Below are positions 57,373 through 64,000 of a stretch of DNA of 64,000 nucleotides, one piece after another. Position numbers and translations under genes: made by a program. Under the pieces are notes generated by a model. It ran no database searches. It was given only the letters and a program-made list of their open reading frames with translations, and was not told where the DNA came from. The DNA is taken from contig CAZRHH010000001.1 of NCBI GenBank assembly GCA_964599885.1, forward strand, positions 85,745 through 149,744, read 5' to 3'. The DNA comes from CAZRHH01 sp964599885 (lineage in GTDB: Bacteria > Chloroflexota > Dehalococcoidia > DSTF01 > JACRBR01). Positions within the stretch are counted from its first letter, which is position 1, and each line of letters begins with the position of its first letter.

Positions 57373-58239
57373 TTACTGTGCGGCTTTGTACCCCTCTGGC
57401 TTCAGCGCTTCGGGCAGAGGCGCTACGTCTTCCGGCGTCACGATGTCGATGTAGCGGGTCGTCCCTGTGTCAGGCGTCTCAAGGTCGCCCGGGCCGCGTA
57501 GCTCGGCGCGGAACGTGCCGATCTGCGATGCAAGGAAGATGGTCTGACCCTGCTGCGGCGTGATCAGCAGCGTGATCGTGTCGGCGTCGGGCAGCGGCTC
57601 GGGCTCGCCGACGGCGACGGGACCCGAGTCGGGGTCAGTGGGCGCGCCCGGTTCGCCGGCTGCCGGGCGGTCCGTCGGACCGAGACCGACCGTCTGCGCC
57701 ACGGCGGCGACCTGGACGTTCTGAATCAACGTCTTCGCGATGACACCGCCAGCGTCTACCCAGATCAGGTCGACGAAGTCGCCTGGCAAGATGAGACCGC
57801 CGGCGTTACCGACCTGCGACGCGGCAATCGACATCGCCCGCTGGCCCGACGGCACGACGACGGACAGACCCTGTTCGGCGACGGGATTGTCCGTGTCGAT
57901 CACCGCGGTTGATGTGATCTGCTGGTTGATATCGAGCGGGTATTTCGCGACGGTGCCGGCAACATCTTCGATGGTGACGAAGGCGCCGACGTTCACGAGG
58001 TTCGTCGGCACGCTCTTGAGATCGAGTTGTTCGGGCCGGATGACCGTGTTTTGGAGGATCAGCGCTTTGGCCACGACGACCTGAGTCGAGCCGGCCGAGA
58101 CTGGCTCCGTGGTCCCGGAGTCGCCTCGAGCCAGCACGGCGTACATCAGAGTCGCGCTGAGGCCGGCAAGCAGCACCGCGATGATCAGGAATCGCCGGTT
58201 GGTTCGTCCCGGCGCTGCACCCGCAATTGTTCGTGCCAT
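57373..58239 (-). CDS. CpaB/RcpC-like SAF-domain protein of the Tad system
   Basis: The ATG at 58239 has GGGAG eight bases upstream; the product has 288 residues. One N-terminal transmembrane helix (~17-36, RFLIIAVLLAGLSATLMYAV) is followed by a SAF domain (~52-112: VVVAKALILQNTVIRPEQLD; VAGTVAKYPLDINQQITSTA) and the RcpC region (GQRAMSIAASQVGNAGGLIL; PGDFVDLIWVDAGGV). An acidic Pro/Gly-rich insert of ~35 residues precedes TITLLITPQQGQTIFLASQI. In diderms CpaB works with the secretin CpaC; no secretin gene is here, fitting a single-membrane envelope. It is the first Tad gene after the sigma factor gene. Confidence 0.87.
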   Translation of the reverse strand: MARTIAGAAPGRTNRRFLIIAVLLAGLSATLMYAVLARGDSGTTEPVSAGSTQVVVAKALILQNTVIRPEQLDLKSVPTNLVNVGAFVTIEDVAGTVAKYPLDINQQITSTAVIDTDNPVAEQGLSVVVPSGQRAMSIAASQVGNAGGLILPGDFVDLIWVDAGGVIAKTLIQNVQVAAVAQTVGLGPTDRPAAGEPGAPTDPDSGPVAVGEPEPLPDADTITLLITPQQGQTIFLASQIGTFRAELRGPGDLETPDTGTTRYIDIVTPEDVAPLPEALKPEGYKAAQ

Positions 58240-58389
58240 GGCAAATTCTCCCACGCGTACTCTGGCCGCACGGCCATCAAAGGCTGTATAGGTATCGGCT
58301 GCGCGCCGCACCGCTTTACGTGCAATTTCACCGCCCGCCACATTCCCTGGTCTTGAGCGGGTTTTCCCTGACCCTTCACCGGCGCCCGG

Positions 58390-58965
58390 TCAGACCGCCG
58401 GGTCGAGCACTTTCATTTGCTTACGCAGCGAATTGAGCGCGCGGTGTTGAATGACGCGGATGGCCGCGACACTCTTGCCGATAATGTCGGCAACTTCCCG
58501 GTAATCTAAATCTTCGATGAAGCGCAGGATGATGACTTGGCGCTGTTCTTCGCGAAGATGCATGATCGCCTCGCGGACGAGTTCCTCCTCGGCGGTCTGC
58601 TCGTATGCCGACTCCGGGTCGCGGCGCGACTTGGTATCCACGATGCCCTCGTGGACTTCGGATGTCTCCTTGCGCGACCGAAGGTGGCTCACGCCCAAGT
58701 TGTGGGCGATGCGCAAGAGCCACGAGACGAAGGGGGCTCCGCGAATCTGGTAGCGTTCAATCGCCTCCCACGCCTTCATGAACGCCTGGGCTGTCAGGTC
58801 TTCGGCTTCTGTGGCATTTCCCACCATGTAGTAGATGTGGCGGTAGACGCGGACCACGTGGCGGTCATACAGCTCGCCGAACGCTTCCTGGTCGCGCCCG
58901 ATCGCACGGAGGACGAGCGGTGTGTCATCGTTTGCGCGCGGGACGGCGGTGTTGGCGCTGACCAT
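58390..58965 (-). CDS. Sigma-70-family (ECF-like) RNA polymerase sigma factor
   Basis: In the 191-residue product, sigma region 2 spans ~25-95 (AFGELYDRHVVRVYRHIYYM; AEDLTAQAFMKAWEAIERYQ; WLLRIAHNLGVSHLRSRKE) and sigma region 4 ~125-185 (LREEQRQVIILRFIEDLDYR; VADIIGKSVAAIRVIQHRAL). There is no region 1.1 or 3, as expected for ECF factors. No separate anti-sigma gene with a zinc-binding motif is adjacent; the upstream neighbour is the VWA-FHA membrane protein. It is 150 bp upstream of the cpaB-like gene on the same strand, so it may control the Tad operon. Confidence 0.9.
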   Translation of the reverse strand: MVSANTAVPRANDDTPLVLRAIGRDQEAFGELYDRHVVRVYRHIYYMVGNATEAEDLTAQAFMKAWEAIERYQIRGAPFVSWLLRIAHNLGVSHLRSRKETSEVHEGIVDTKSRRDPESAYEQTAEEELVREAIMHLREEQRQVIILRFIEDLDYREVADIIGKSVAAIRVIQHRALNSLRKQMKVLDPAV

Positions 58966-59137
58966 CGGCTAACCACTCCCCAAGCTCTTCCGGGACGGCG
59001 GGCTTGGAGAACCGGTGGGGAATCCGCAACGTGAGTCGCGGCGGTTCCCTTACGGATGCTCCCTATGTCCCAAGAAAGATCGGCAGGTGGCGCCCCACTC
59101 TTGAGGGGCGGAAGGCCGATGTGGGCCGGGAGCGCGT

Positions 59138-61096
59138 CTAGGCGGAGAGTTCGTCCGCGTCTGGCGACGGCGCACCCGCGTCTGCAACGGGCTCGCCCGC
59201 TTCCGCGGCGGACTCGTCGGAGCCCGACATCAAATCGGAGATACTCGGCGAGGAGGCCGGCGCTGGCGGGTCGGTGCGTGGCCAGATCACGCCGGCGCGA
59301 GGCGTGCTGGGGTCGCGGAGAATGTTCGGGATGTCGGCGGACGCTTGTGAGGCGGCAGGTTCCTGCAGGAGCCGGAATTCGAATGCGTGCTGACCCACCT
59401 CGAACGCGTCCCCCGGCTCAAGGATGGACCAGCCACCCGTAACGCCGTCATCGGCGACGATGCTCAGTCTCGTCATGCGGTGCAGCATCAGGTGGCCATC
59501 GCGCACCCAGATGCGTGCCTCTTCAATGCTCAACTCCGGATCGTCGACGAACACGCCACAACTACGCCCGGATCCGATGCTGACGGGCCGGCCGCCAATC
59601 TTGTACTCGCTTCCGAGATCCGGACCGGCGCGGGCGATCAGCTTGCCGAGCGGTTCCCCGATCGCCTCCGCGACCGGTGCGATCTCGTCATCATCCGACG
59701 GCGGAAGCGCATCGGTACGGCGCTGGGCAATCTGCGCCGACCAGGGCGTGATGCGCTGAGCAGAGTCGATGGACGCCGACCCCTCGCTCGCGCGCAGTCG
59801 CTTCAGCACAAACAGAACGATGCCGCCGACGACAAGAAAGCTTACGGCGACCGCAGCGGCGATCGGGGCGAGGGGCAGTCCTGACCCACCGCCGGCGGCG
59901 ACCGGCTGAGAACTGAATGACACGGAGGCTTCGGTCCGACCGGCGCCCACTACTACGGTGACGCGGAGCGCGTGTTCGCCTGCGCCGAACCCGGCCGGGT
60001 CGTAGCGGTAGACGTACGGCGGCGCGGACGCGTCGAACACGTGGACGTCATCGACGAACCATGTGACGGTCGCGGTAGCCGGCGTATTCAGCATGACGGC
60101 GATGTCACGCGGTTCCGTGATGTCGTCGCCCGCATCGAGTCCGGCGATCACGATCGCCGGCGCGAACCCGCTCCCGGGACGGTAGGACGCGGTTCCGGTG
60201 GCGCTGCGGTCGCCGGAAACAACGGTCACGGCGAGTTGCGCCTCGGCCCCTGCGCCGGAGGCATCGAACGTCACAAGGTACTGGCTGCGCAACAGCCGGC
60301 CGACGTTCGCGTAGAGGCTTTGCAAGTCTTCCGGATTCGGGGCTTCAAGGTAGCGACCCCTCGACACATTCGCGACCTCGGTCAGGTATACGCGGTCAAG
60401 CGGTTCCGCCGCTCGAATCGCGAGCGGCGTATTACCCTGCGCGATCGTGTAGATGGGCACGCCGGCATTCATGGCCGCGCCAATCGATTCCTCTCGCGTC
60501 GCAATGCTGCGGCCGCCAAAGTCGGCGCCATCACTAAGAAGAATTACCGCCCGGCGGCTGGCCGTCGACGAGGCGGCTTTGATCGCTGAGACCGTCACCG
60601 CCTGGTAGAGCGCCGTGTTGCCGAAGGCAGCGAGGCTGTCCACGGCACCGAGGCTCAGCGCGCGGTCGGCGGTGTAGTCCTGCAAGAGCACGACGTCGTC
60701 CCCGAAACTGAGGACGGCGACGCGGTCGTTCACGGCAAGATCGTTGATGAACGCTTTCGCTGCTTCCTTGGCGCTCGCTATTGGCGCGCCCAACATGCTG
60801 CCGCTCGTATCAATGGTGATGAGGACGTCGAGCGGCTCGTCTTCGCTGTTCGCGAGTTCAGCGGAGAGTACCGTCGTCGGCGACCCGTTGACCGTGACAG
60901 CAAAGGCATCGGCGCTCAGTTCACCGGCGGCGGCGCCCGTATCTTCAATGTTCAGCGTCGCGACGACGTTCGGGTAATCCCCGTCGGTGACGGAGACGAC
61001 GTTCACGCCGAGCGACGCGTCCTGGGCGTGCGCGGTCGCTCCCCAAGCGAGGAGGAGGGACGCGAGGACGACGGGGCCGATCCGCAGCACGTTCAT
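59138..61096 (-). CDS. Secreted-membrane VWA-domain protein with a cytoplasmic FHA domain
   Basis: The ATG at 61096 has GGAGA eight bases upstream; the product has 652 residues. A signal peptide (1-24, ending ATAHAQ) leads to a VWA domain (~88-265) with an intact MIDAS motif DTSGS (96-100) and LLSDGADFGG. Ig-like beta regions (~315-400), one transmembrane helix (~412-432) and a cytoplasmic tail follow. The tail has an FHA domain (~500-577: GGRPVSIGSGRSCGVFVDDP; SIEEARIWVRDGHLMLHR) and ends in a long Ala/Glu/Pro tail. Outside, metal-dependent ligand binding; inside, binding of phosphothreonine. This links surface contact to Ser/Thr phosphorylation signalling beside the Tad genes. Confidence 0.87.
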   Translation of the reverse strand: MNVLRIGPVVLASLLLAWGATAHAQDASLGVNVVSVTDGDYPNVVATLNIEDTGAAAGELSADAFAVTVNGSPTTVLSAELANSEDEPLDVLITIDTSGSMLGAPIASAKEAAKAFINDLAVNDRVAVLSFGDDVVLLQDYTADRALSLGAVDSLAAFGNTALYQAVTVSAIKAASSTASRRAVILLSDGADFGGRSIATREESIGAAMNAGVPIYTIAQGNTPLAIRAAEPLDRVYLTEVANVSRGRYLEAPNPEDLQSLYANVGRLLRSQYLVTFDASGAGAEAQLAVTVVSGDRSATGTASYRPGSGFAPAIVIAGLDAGDDITEPRDIAVMLNTPATATVTWFVDDVHVFDASAPPYVYRYDPAGFGAGEHALRVTVVVGAGRTEASVSFSSQPVAAGGGSGLPLAPIAAAVAVSFLVVGGIVLFVLKRLRASEGSASIDSAQRITPWSAQIAQRRTDALPPSDDDEIAPVAEAIGEPLGKLIARAGPDLGSEYKIGGRPVSIGSGRSCGVFVDDPELSIEEARIWVRDGHLMLHRMTRLSIVADDGVTGGWSILEPGDAFEVGQHAFEFRLLQEPAASQASADIPNILRDPSTPRAGVIWPRTDPPAPASSPSISDLMSGSDESAAEAGEPVADAGAPSPDADELSA

Positions 61097-61171
61097 CAGG
61101 GATTCTCCGAGTCGGCTCACGCAGCGCTCGGCGCGTCGCGTTTAGGTGTACGGTTTGGCTCTTTCAACCCC

Positions 61172-61200
61172 TTGACAGCCCTGCGGCCCCGTGGCAGAAT
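61172..61200 (+). promoter_or_regulatory. Sigma-70 promoter driving the candidate ncRNA (and perhaps the AAA gene)
   Basis: TTGACA (61172-61177) and CAGAAT (61195-61200) are 17 bp apart. A divergent, weaker candidate for the VWA-FHA gene (TTGAAA-17-TAAACG on the minus strand) lies back to back with it. Confidence 0.6.
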
Positions 61201-61206
61201 CGTCCC

Positions 61207-61468
61207 ACCTTGCGGAGGCGTCGTTCGGCGTCAGGTGGTACCGTAAGGCACGTTCACCCGGAAGTATCGACAAAATGCCGGCCGCGCTGAGCGGTCAGCC
61301 CGCACGGACGCGAGGCAGAAGCTTTCGAGTTCACGCCCGCGCGCGGGATCGCCGCGCGCATCGCACTGCTTCCGCTTCCGCGGAAGGTCACGTTGGGGCT
61401 ACGGGTCCAGGGGACGCGCGTTCAGGAGGCGGGGCCTGGCTGGCGTCCTCTGGCCCCAACCCGTTTTT
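61207..61468 (+). ncRNA. Candidate ~260-nt non-coding RNA ending at an intrinsic terminator
   Basis: The stretch runs from the start predicted by the 61172-61200 promoter to a large terminator. In the terminator GTTGGGGC (61392-61399) pairs with GCCCCAAC (61453-61460), and an inner CCAGGGGACGC pairs with GCGTCCTCTGG with one G-U. TTTTT follows at 61464-61468. Near the 5' end CCACCT pairs with AGGTGG. I see no convincing reading frame or ribosome site. It does not show the conserved cores of 4.5S RNA, RNase P RNA or tmRNA that I looked for. An alternative is a long attenuated leader of the AAA ATPase gene 200 bases further on. Confidence 0.45.
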
Positions 61469-61671
61469 CCACAGTGCCATTCGAAGCCGTGGATGGGCAC
61501 GCGACAATCATCGCGGCGGGGCGCTCCATTTTTCGCGACATGTACCGATATTCCTAGCGAGGAGAGGGGGAAGCGCCGTTCTTCCCTGTGCCTCGACGAA
61601 CGTCGCCATCTGCGCCCGCCGGCGTCGAGGAGCCAGTCTGTGACCGATCCTTGTAATTCCGGGGGGCGACG

Positions 61672-63090
61672 ATGACGACCGAAACGGCTGCCGACCGGCT
61701 GCGACTGACGCAGGACGAGACGGATCCATCTCCTGGCGGCAACGATGCGCTGGCGGCGCCGTTCGTCGCGCAGCCGCAGACCGTCGAAGAGACGGGGCTC
61801 GACTTCTCGATGTTGCTCGACCTGGTGGTGAAGGCGGTTTATTTCGGTGGCCGGCCTTCGGCGCGGACGATCGCCGGACAGCTCGCGCTCAACTTTCCGG
61901 TAATCGATGAAGTGTTGTCGTTCATGAAGCGCGAGCAGATGGCCGAGGTCGTCGGCAGCTCCGGCATGGGCGAGCAACTCTACCAATACTCCCTCTCCAG
62001 CAAGGGCATCGAGAAGGCGGAAGAGGCGCTCAACCGCAACCACTACGTCGGGCCCGCGCCGGTGCCGTTCGAGATGTATCTCCAGGTGCTGCAGCTGCAA
62101 TCGATCCGCGCGATGCGCATCAGCAAAGAGAACGTCGAGCGGTCGATCTCGCACCTCGTCATGTCGCCGAGCGTGTCGCAAGCCCTGGGACCGGCCGTGA
62201 ACTCCGGCCGTTCGATGCTCCTCTACGGCGGCTCCGGTAATGGCAAGAGCACGATCACCACCGCAATCGGCCGGATGATGCCCGGCGAAGTGCTGATCCC
62301 GTACGCGGTCGACCTGAACGGGACGATCGTCAAGGTGTTCGACCAGCGCATACATCAAGAGATCCCCGCCGACCAGCAGGTGGACCGCCGCGCCAACGGC
62401 GATCTCGCCGCCAACGGGGAACGAAGGCGCGACCGGCGCTGGGTCGTCGCGCGGCGGCCGATGATCACCGCCGGTGGCGAGCTGACGCTGAAGGATCTCG
62501 AGCTGCGCTACACGCCGCAGTCGAACTTCTACATCGCGCCGCTGCAGTGGAAAGCGAACAGCGGCATCCTGATCGTCGACGACTTCGGCCGGCAGATGAT
62601 CCAGCCGAAGGAACTGCTGAACCGCTGGATCGTGCCGATGGAAGAGCGCGTCGACCACCTGTCGCTGCACACGGGCGACATGGTCGAGGTCCCGTTCGAT
62701 GTGCTGCTGATCTTCTCGACGAACCTGCACCCGTCGCAGCTGGGCGATGAGGCGTTCTTCCGCCGCATCCGTCACAAGATCGAGATTCCCGATCCGACGC
62801 AGCAGGAGTTCATCGAGATTCTCGCGCGCGTCTGTCAGCAGCGTGAAGTGCCGCTGGACATGCAGGCGGCGAGCTACCTGATCGACATGTACTACACGCG
62901 GACCGGCCGCGGCTTCAAAGGCTGCCACCCGCGCGATATTCTCGATCTGGTGATCGACATTTGCCAGTACCACGGAGATACGCCGGGCTTCACGCGGCAG
63001 CATCTCGACGCCGCCTGCCAGTCGTACTTCGTGGCGCTCGACGGCAATGTTCCGTCTACCGTTGGACGCTTCGGCGGACTCGCGGCCTAG
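61672..63090 (+). CDS. AAA-type ATPase associated with the Tad cluster
   Basis: The 472-residue product has GGGGGGCG before its ATG. The N-terminal ~140 residues look like winged helices (LDFSMLLDLVVKAVYFGGRP; SFMKREQMAEVVGSSGMGEQ). The ATPase core has Walker A LLYGGSGNGKSTITTAIGR (~183-201), Walker B GILIVDDFGRQ (~300), a polar sensor-1-like region LLIFSTNLHPSQLGDEAFFR with an Arg finger candidate (RRIRHKIEI), and a C-terminal helical lid. Such large ATPases without a known name are often found beside pilus/Tad genes in Chloroflexota; it may remodel a regulator or assembly factor. It is divergent from the VWA-FHA and Tad genes. Confidence 0.78.
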   Translation: MTTETAADRLRLTQDETDPSPGGNDALAAPFVAQPQTVEETGLDFSMLLDLVVKAVYFGGRPSARTIAGQLALNFPVIDEVLSFMKREQMAEVVGSSGMGEQLYQYSLSSKGIEKAEEALNRNHYVGPAPVPFEMYLQVLQLQSIRAMRISKENVERSISHLVMSPSVSQALGPAVNSGRSMLLYGGSGNGKSTITTAIGRMMPGEVLIPYAVDLNGTIVKVFDQRIHQEIPADQQVDRRANGDLAANGERRRDRRWVVARRPMITAGGELTLKDLELRYTPQSNFYIAPLQWKANSGILIVDDFGRQMIQPKELLNRWIVPMEERVDHLSLHTGDMVEVPFDVLLIFSTNLHPSQLGDEAFFRRIRHKIEIPDPTQQEFIEILARVCQQREVPLDMQAASYLIDMYYTRTGRGFKGCHPRDILDLVIDICQYHGDTPGFTRQHLDAACQSYFVALDGNVPSTVGRFGGLAA

Positions 63091-63178
63091 CGCTCTCATG
63101 GTGTTCCCTCAGCGAGGAACGTCGAAGTCCGGCTCGCTTGCCGTTCGTTGCTGCGACGTCCGTCGTGCGGTTCATCCT

Positions 63179-63306
63179 GCGGAGTTCGTTTCGTAATTTT
63201 CGTTTCTTCAGCTTCGTTGGACGTTCGGGCAGCGGAGTTCGTTTCGTAATTTTTCGTTTCTTCAGCATTGTTGGACGTTCCAGCAGCGGAGTTCGTTTCG
63301 TAATTT
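63179..63306 (+). repeat. 53-54 bp tandem repeat, about 2.4 copies
   Basis: Units start at 63179, 63232 and 63286 with GCGGAGTTCGTTTCGTAATT; the second unit has one extra T and a few substitutions, and the third is cut after ~21 bases. The repeat is markedly richer in T than its surroundings and lies in the ~430-base gap between the AAA gene and the CAP-domain gene. The rest of that gap (63307-63516) shows nothing I can support. Confidence 0.75.
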
Positions 63307-63516
63307 CACTATTCGGAGTCCGCGTTGGTGTCTCCCCAGGCCGCCGTCCGCAGTCGCTTCAGGGAAGTGGGCGGTACTGAAACCAGCCGTACGCGTCACT
63401 TTGCACGGCGGGCGGCCAGACATCGAAGCGCTTCGTGTCACCGCATCAGTTATGCCGGGCATGGGGCCGCAGATCGTTGCCGGCCACGGTGCATCGTGTG
63501 GCGCCGCGACCAGCCG

Positions 63517-64000
63517 CTACAGCGGCCCGGTAAACACGACCGTGAAGTACTTCATGCCGGTGTGGTCGATGACGAGGGCGATGCCGACGTCGGTGTACTC
63601 GGCGCCGAGAATGTTCTCGCGATGGCCGGGGCTGTCCCAGAGCGCCTGGTCGGCGACGCCGACCGCCTGGTCGTCCGGGTAGTTGTTCTTCGCGAGGTTC
63701 TCGCCGGCCCAGGCGTACGGCACGCCGTAGAGGTCCATCAGGCTGAAGGCGGTGTGCCCGGTGATCGGGCTTTCGTGGGCGAAGTAGTTGTGCTGTGCCA
63801 TTTCCTGCGAGCGGATGCGGGCGATGCCGTTGAGGTGGCCATTGGCGCGCAGGGGCGGCAAGCCGCTAGACATGCGGCGCCGGTTCGTCGCCTCAAACAG
63901 CGCCTGCGCGTAGCCGTCCATCGGTGATGTATCGAGACCTGATGGCGCCGCGGGCGCCGGTGGCGGCGGCGGTGGCGGCGGCGGCGGTACGGGCGTAGAC
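63517..64000 (-). CDS. C-terminal part of a secreted CAP/SCP-domain protein
   Basis: The frame runs off the right edge of the window. The visible part starts with a poly-proline linker, then SGLDTSPMDGYAQALFEATN and a CAP (SCP/PR1) domain of the bacterial YkwD type: RRMSSGLPPLRANGHLNGIA, HNYFAHESPITGHTAFSLMD, YAWAGENLAKNN, LWDSPGHRENILGAEYTDVG. The His of YFAHESP, the Glu of AGENLA and the His of SPGHRENIL form the usual CAP cavity. A linker of this sort suggests a signal peptide or anchor upstream outside the window. Bacterial CAP proteins are extracellular; some bind lipids or have hydrolase activity, but most functions are unknown. Confidence 0.85.
   Translation of the reverse strand, partial: STPVPPPPPPPPPPAPAAPSGLDTSPMDGYAQALFEATNRRRMSSGLPPLRANGHLNGIARIRSQEMAQHNYFAHESPITGHTAFSLMDLYGVPYAWAGENLAKNNYPDDQAVGVADQALWDSPGHRENILGAEYTDVGIALVIDHTGMKYFTVVFTGPL

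Noticed and set aside
61207..61468. Identity as RNase P RNA, 4.5S RNA or tmRNA
   Set aside because: None of the conserved cores of these RNAs that I looked for is visible in the stretch.
61399..63099. A 566-codon open frame on - opposite the AAA ATPase gene
   Set aside because: Antisense shadow of a gene with clear Walker motifs.
63056..63268. A Lys/Arg-rich 70-codon frame on - over the tandem repeat
   Set aside because: It overlaps the end of the AAA gene and is created by the repeat; there is no ribosome site.
1..64000. Insertion sequences, prophage or CRISPR arrays
   Set aside because: No transposase, phage structural gene, terminal inverted repeat or spacer-repeat pattern was found; the only recombinase is Xer-like.

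Overview
The window is GC-rich, densely coded DNA from a free-living bacterium. The best guess is Chloroflexota (Dehalococcoidia/SAR202-like), based on gene content rather than on a marker gene. The pointers are a Tad apparatus with no outer-membrane secretin, a lactate-dehydrogenase-like malate dehydrogenase, a two-subunit class I fumarase, many acyl-CoA and CoA-transferase genes, DinB-fold proteins and fused CopC/CopD proteins. No rRNA is present; the only tRNA is tRNA-Asp (GTC). Several unrelated genes have sigma-70-type promoters (TTGACA or close, 17-18 bp spacer, TANNNT-like -10). Nine gene junctions are ATGA or GTGA 4-base overlaps, so translational coupling is common.

Layout. 0-5 kb: copper genes (CopC, then a CopC-CopD-cytochrome c fusion) and a GltD-type oxidoreductase. 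5.0-5.2 kb: a self-contained micro-gene with promoter, strong ribosome site, 22 codons and terminator. 5.2-10.1 kb: PAP2-type membrane enzyme, class III aminotransferase, orphan MurE-like ligase, HTH protein and Nudix hydrolase. 10.3-14.4 kb: malate dehydrogenase and the two class I fumarase subunits, separated by an acetyltransferase gene and a frameshifted cupin gene, then a DinB protein and a 32-residue membrane peptide. 14.4-16.9 kb: a coupled pair of family III CoA-transferases. 17.4-19.3 kb: GAF-GGDEF-degenerate HD-GYP protein. 19.8-24.7 kb: an SDR, then a promoter-led six-gene operon holding two copies of a two-part MaoC-type hydratase and two SDRs, probably an acyl-CoA beta-oxidation module.

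24.9-30.6 kb: Xer recombinase, then a surface-glycan export and modification cluster (ABC permease with a probable frameshift, ATPase, two methyltransferase-like proteins, hexapeptide acyltransferase). 30.6-34.2 kb: class A beta-lactamase-like protein, cupin, Lrp regulator and an orphan peptide-type substrate-binding lipoprotein. 34.3-36.5 kb: tRNA-Asp followed by accessory genes (GIY-YIG nuclease, Phd/VapC toxin-antitoxin). 36.7-38.8 kb: DinB protein, DUF2330 protein and cupredoxin lipoprotein. 39.2-43.8 kb: a large secreted beta-helix protein with TSP3-like repeats and a dockerin-like end, split by a frameshift. 43.9-52.7 kb: PLP decarboxylase, alpha/beta-hydrolase-adenylyl cyclase fusion, D-aminoacylase-like hydrolase, class C serine hydrolase, zinc alcohol dehydrogenase, WYL regulator and a monooxygenase.

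52.8-63.1 kb is a Tad/Flp-type machine (TadC, TadB, TadA, TadZ, CpaB) transcribed leftward, with an ECF-like sigma factor and a membrane VWA-FHA protein upstream. A divergent AAA ATPase gene follows, with a candidate promoter-to-terminator non-coding RNA between them. No pilin, prepilin peptidase or secretin gene is visible. The right edge has a 53-54 bp tandem repeat and the C-terminal part of a secreted CAP-domain protein.

The strongest leads for new biology are the micro-gene at 5.1 kb, the incomplete Tad system with its signalling partners and nearby RNA, and several proteins that look catalytically dead but are well preserved (CoA-transferase partner, HD-GYP domain, alpha/beta-hydrolase domain). 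Three probable frameshifts occur in otherwise intact genes; they may be assembly errors and should be checked against reads.
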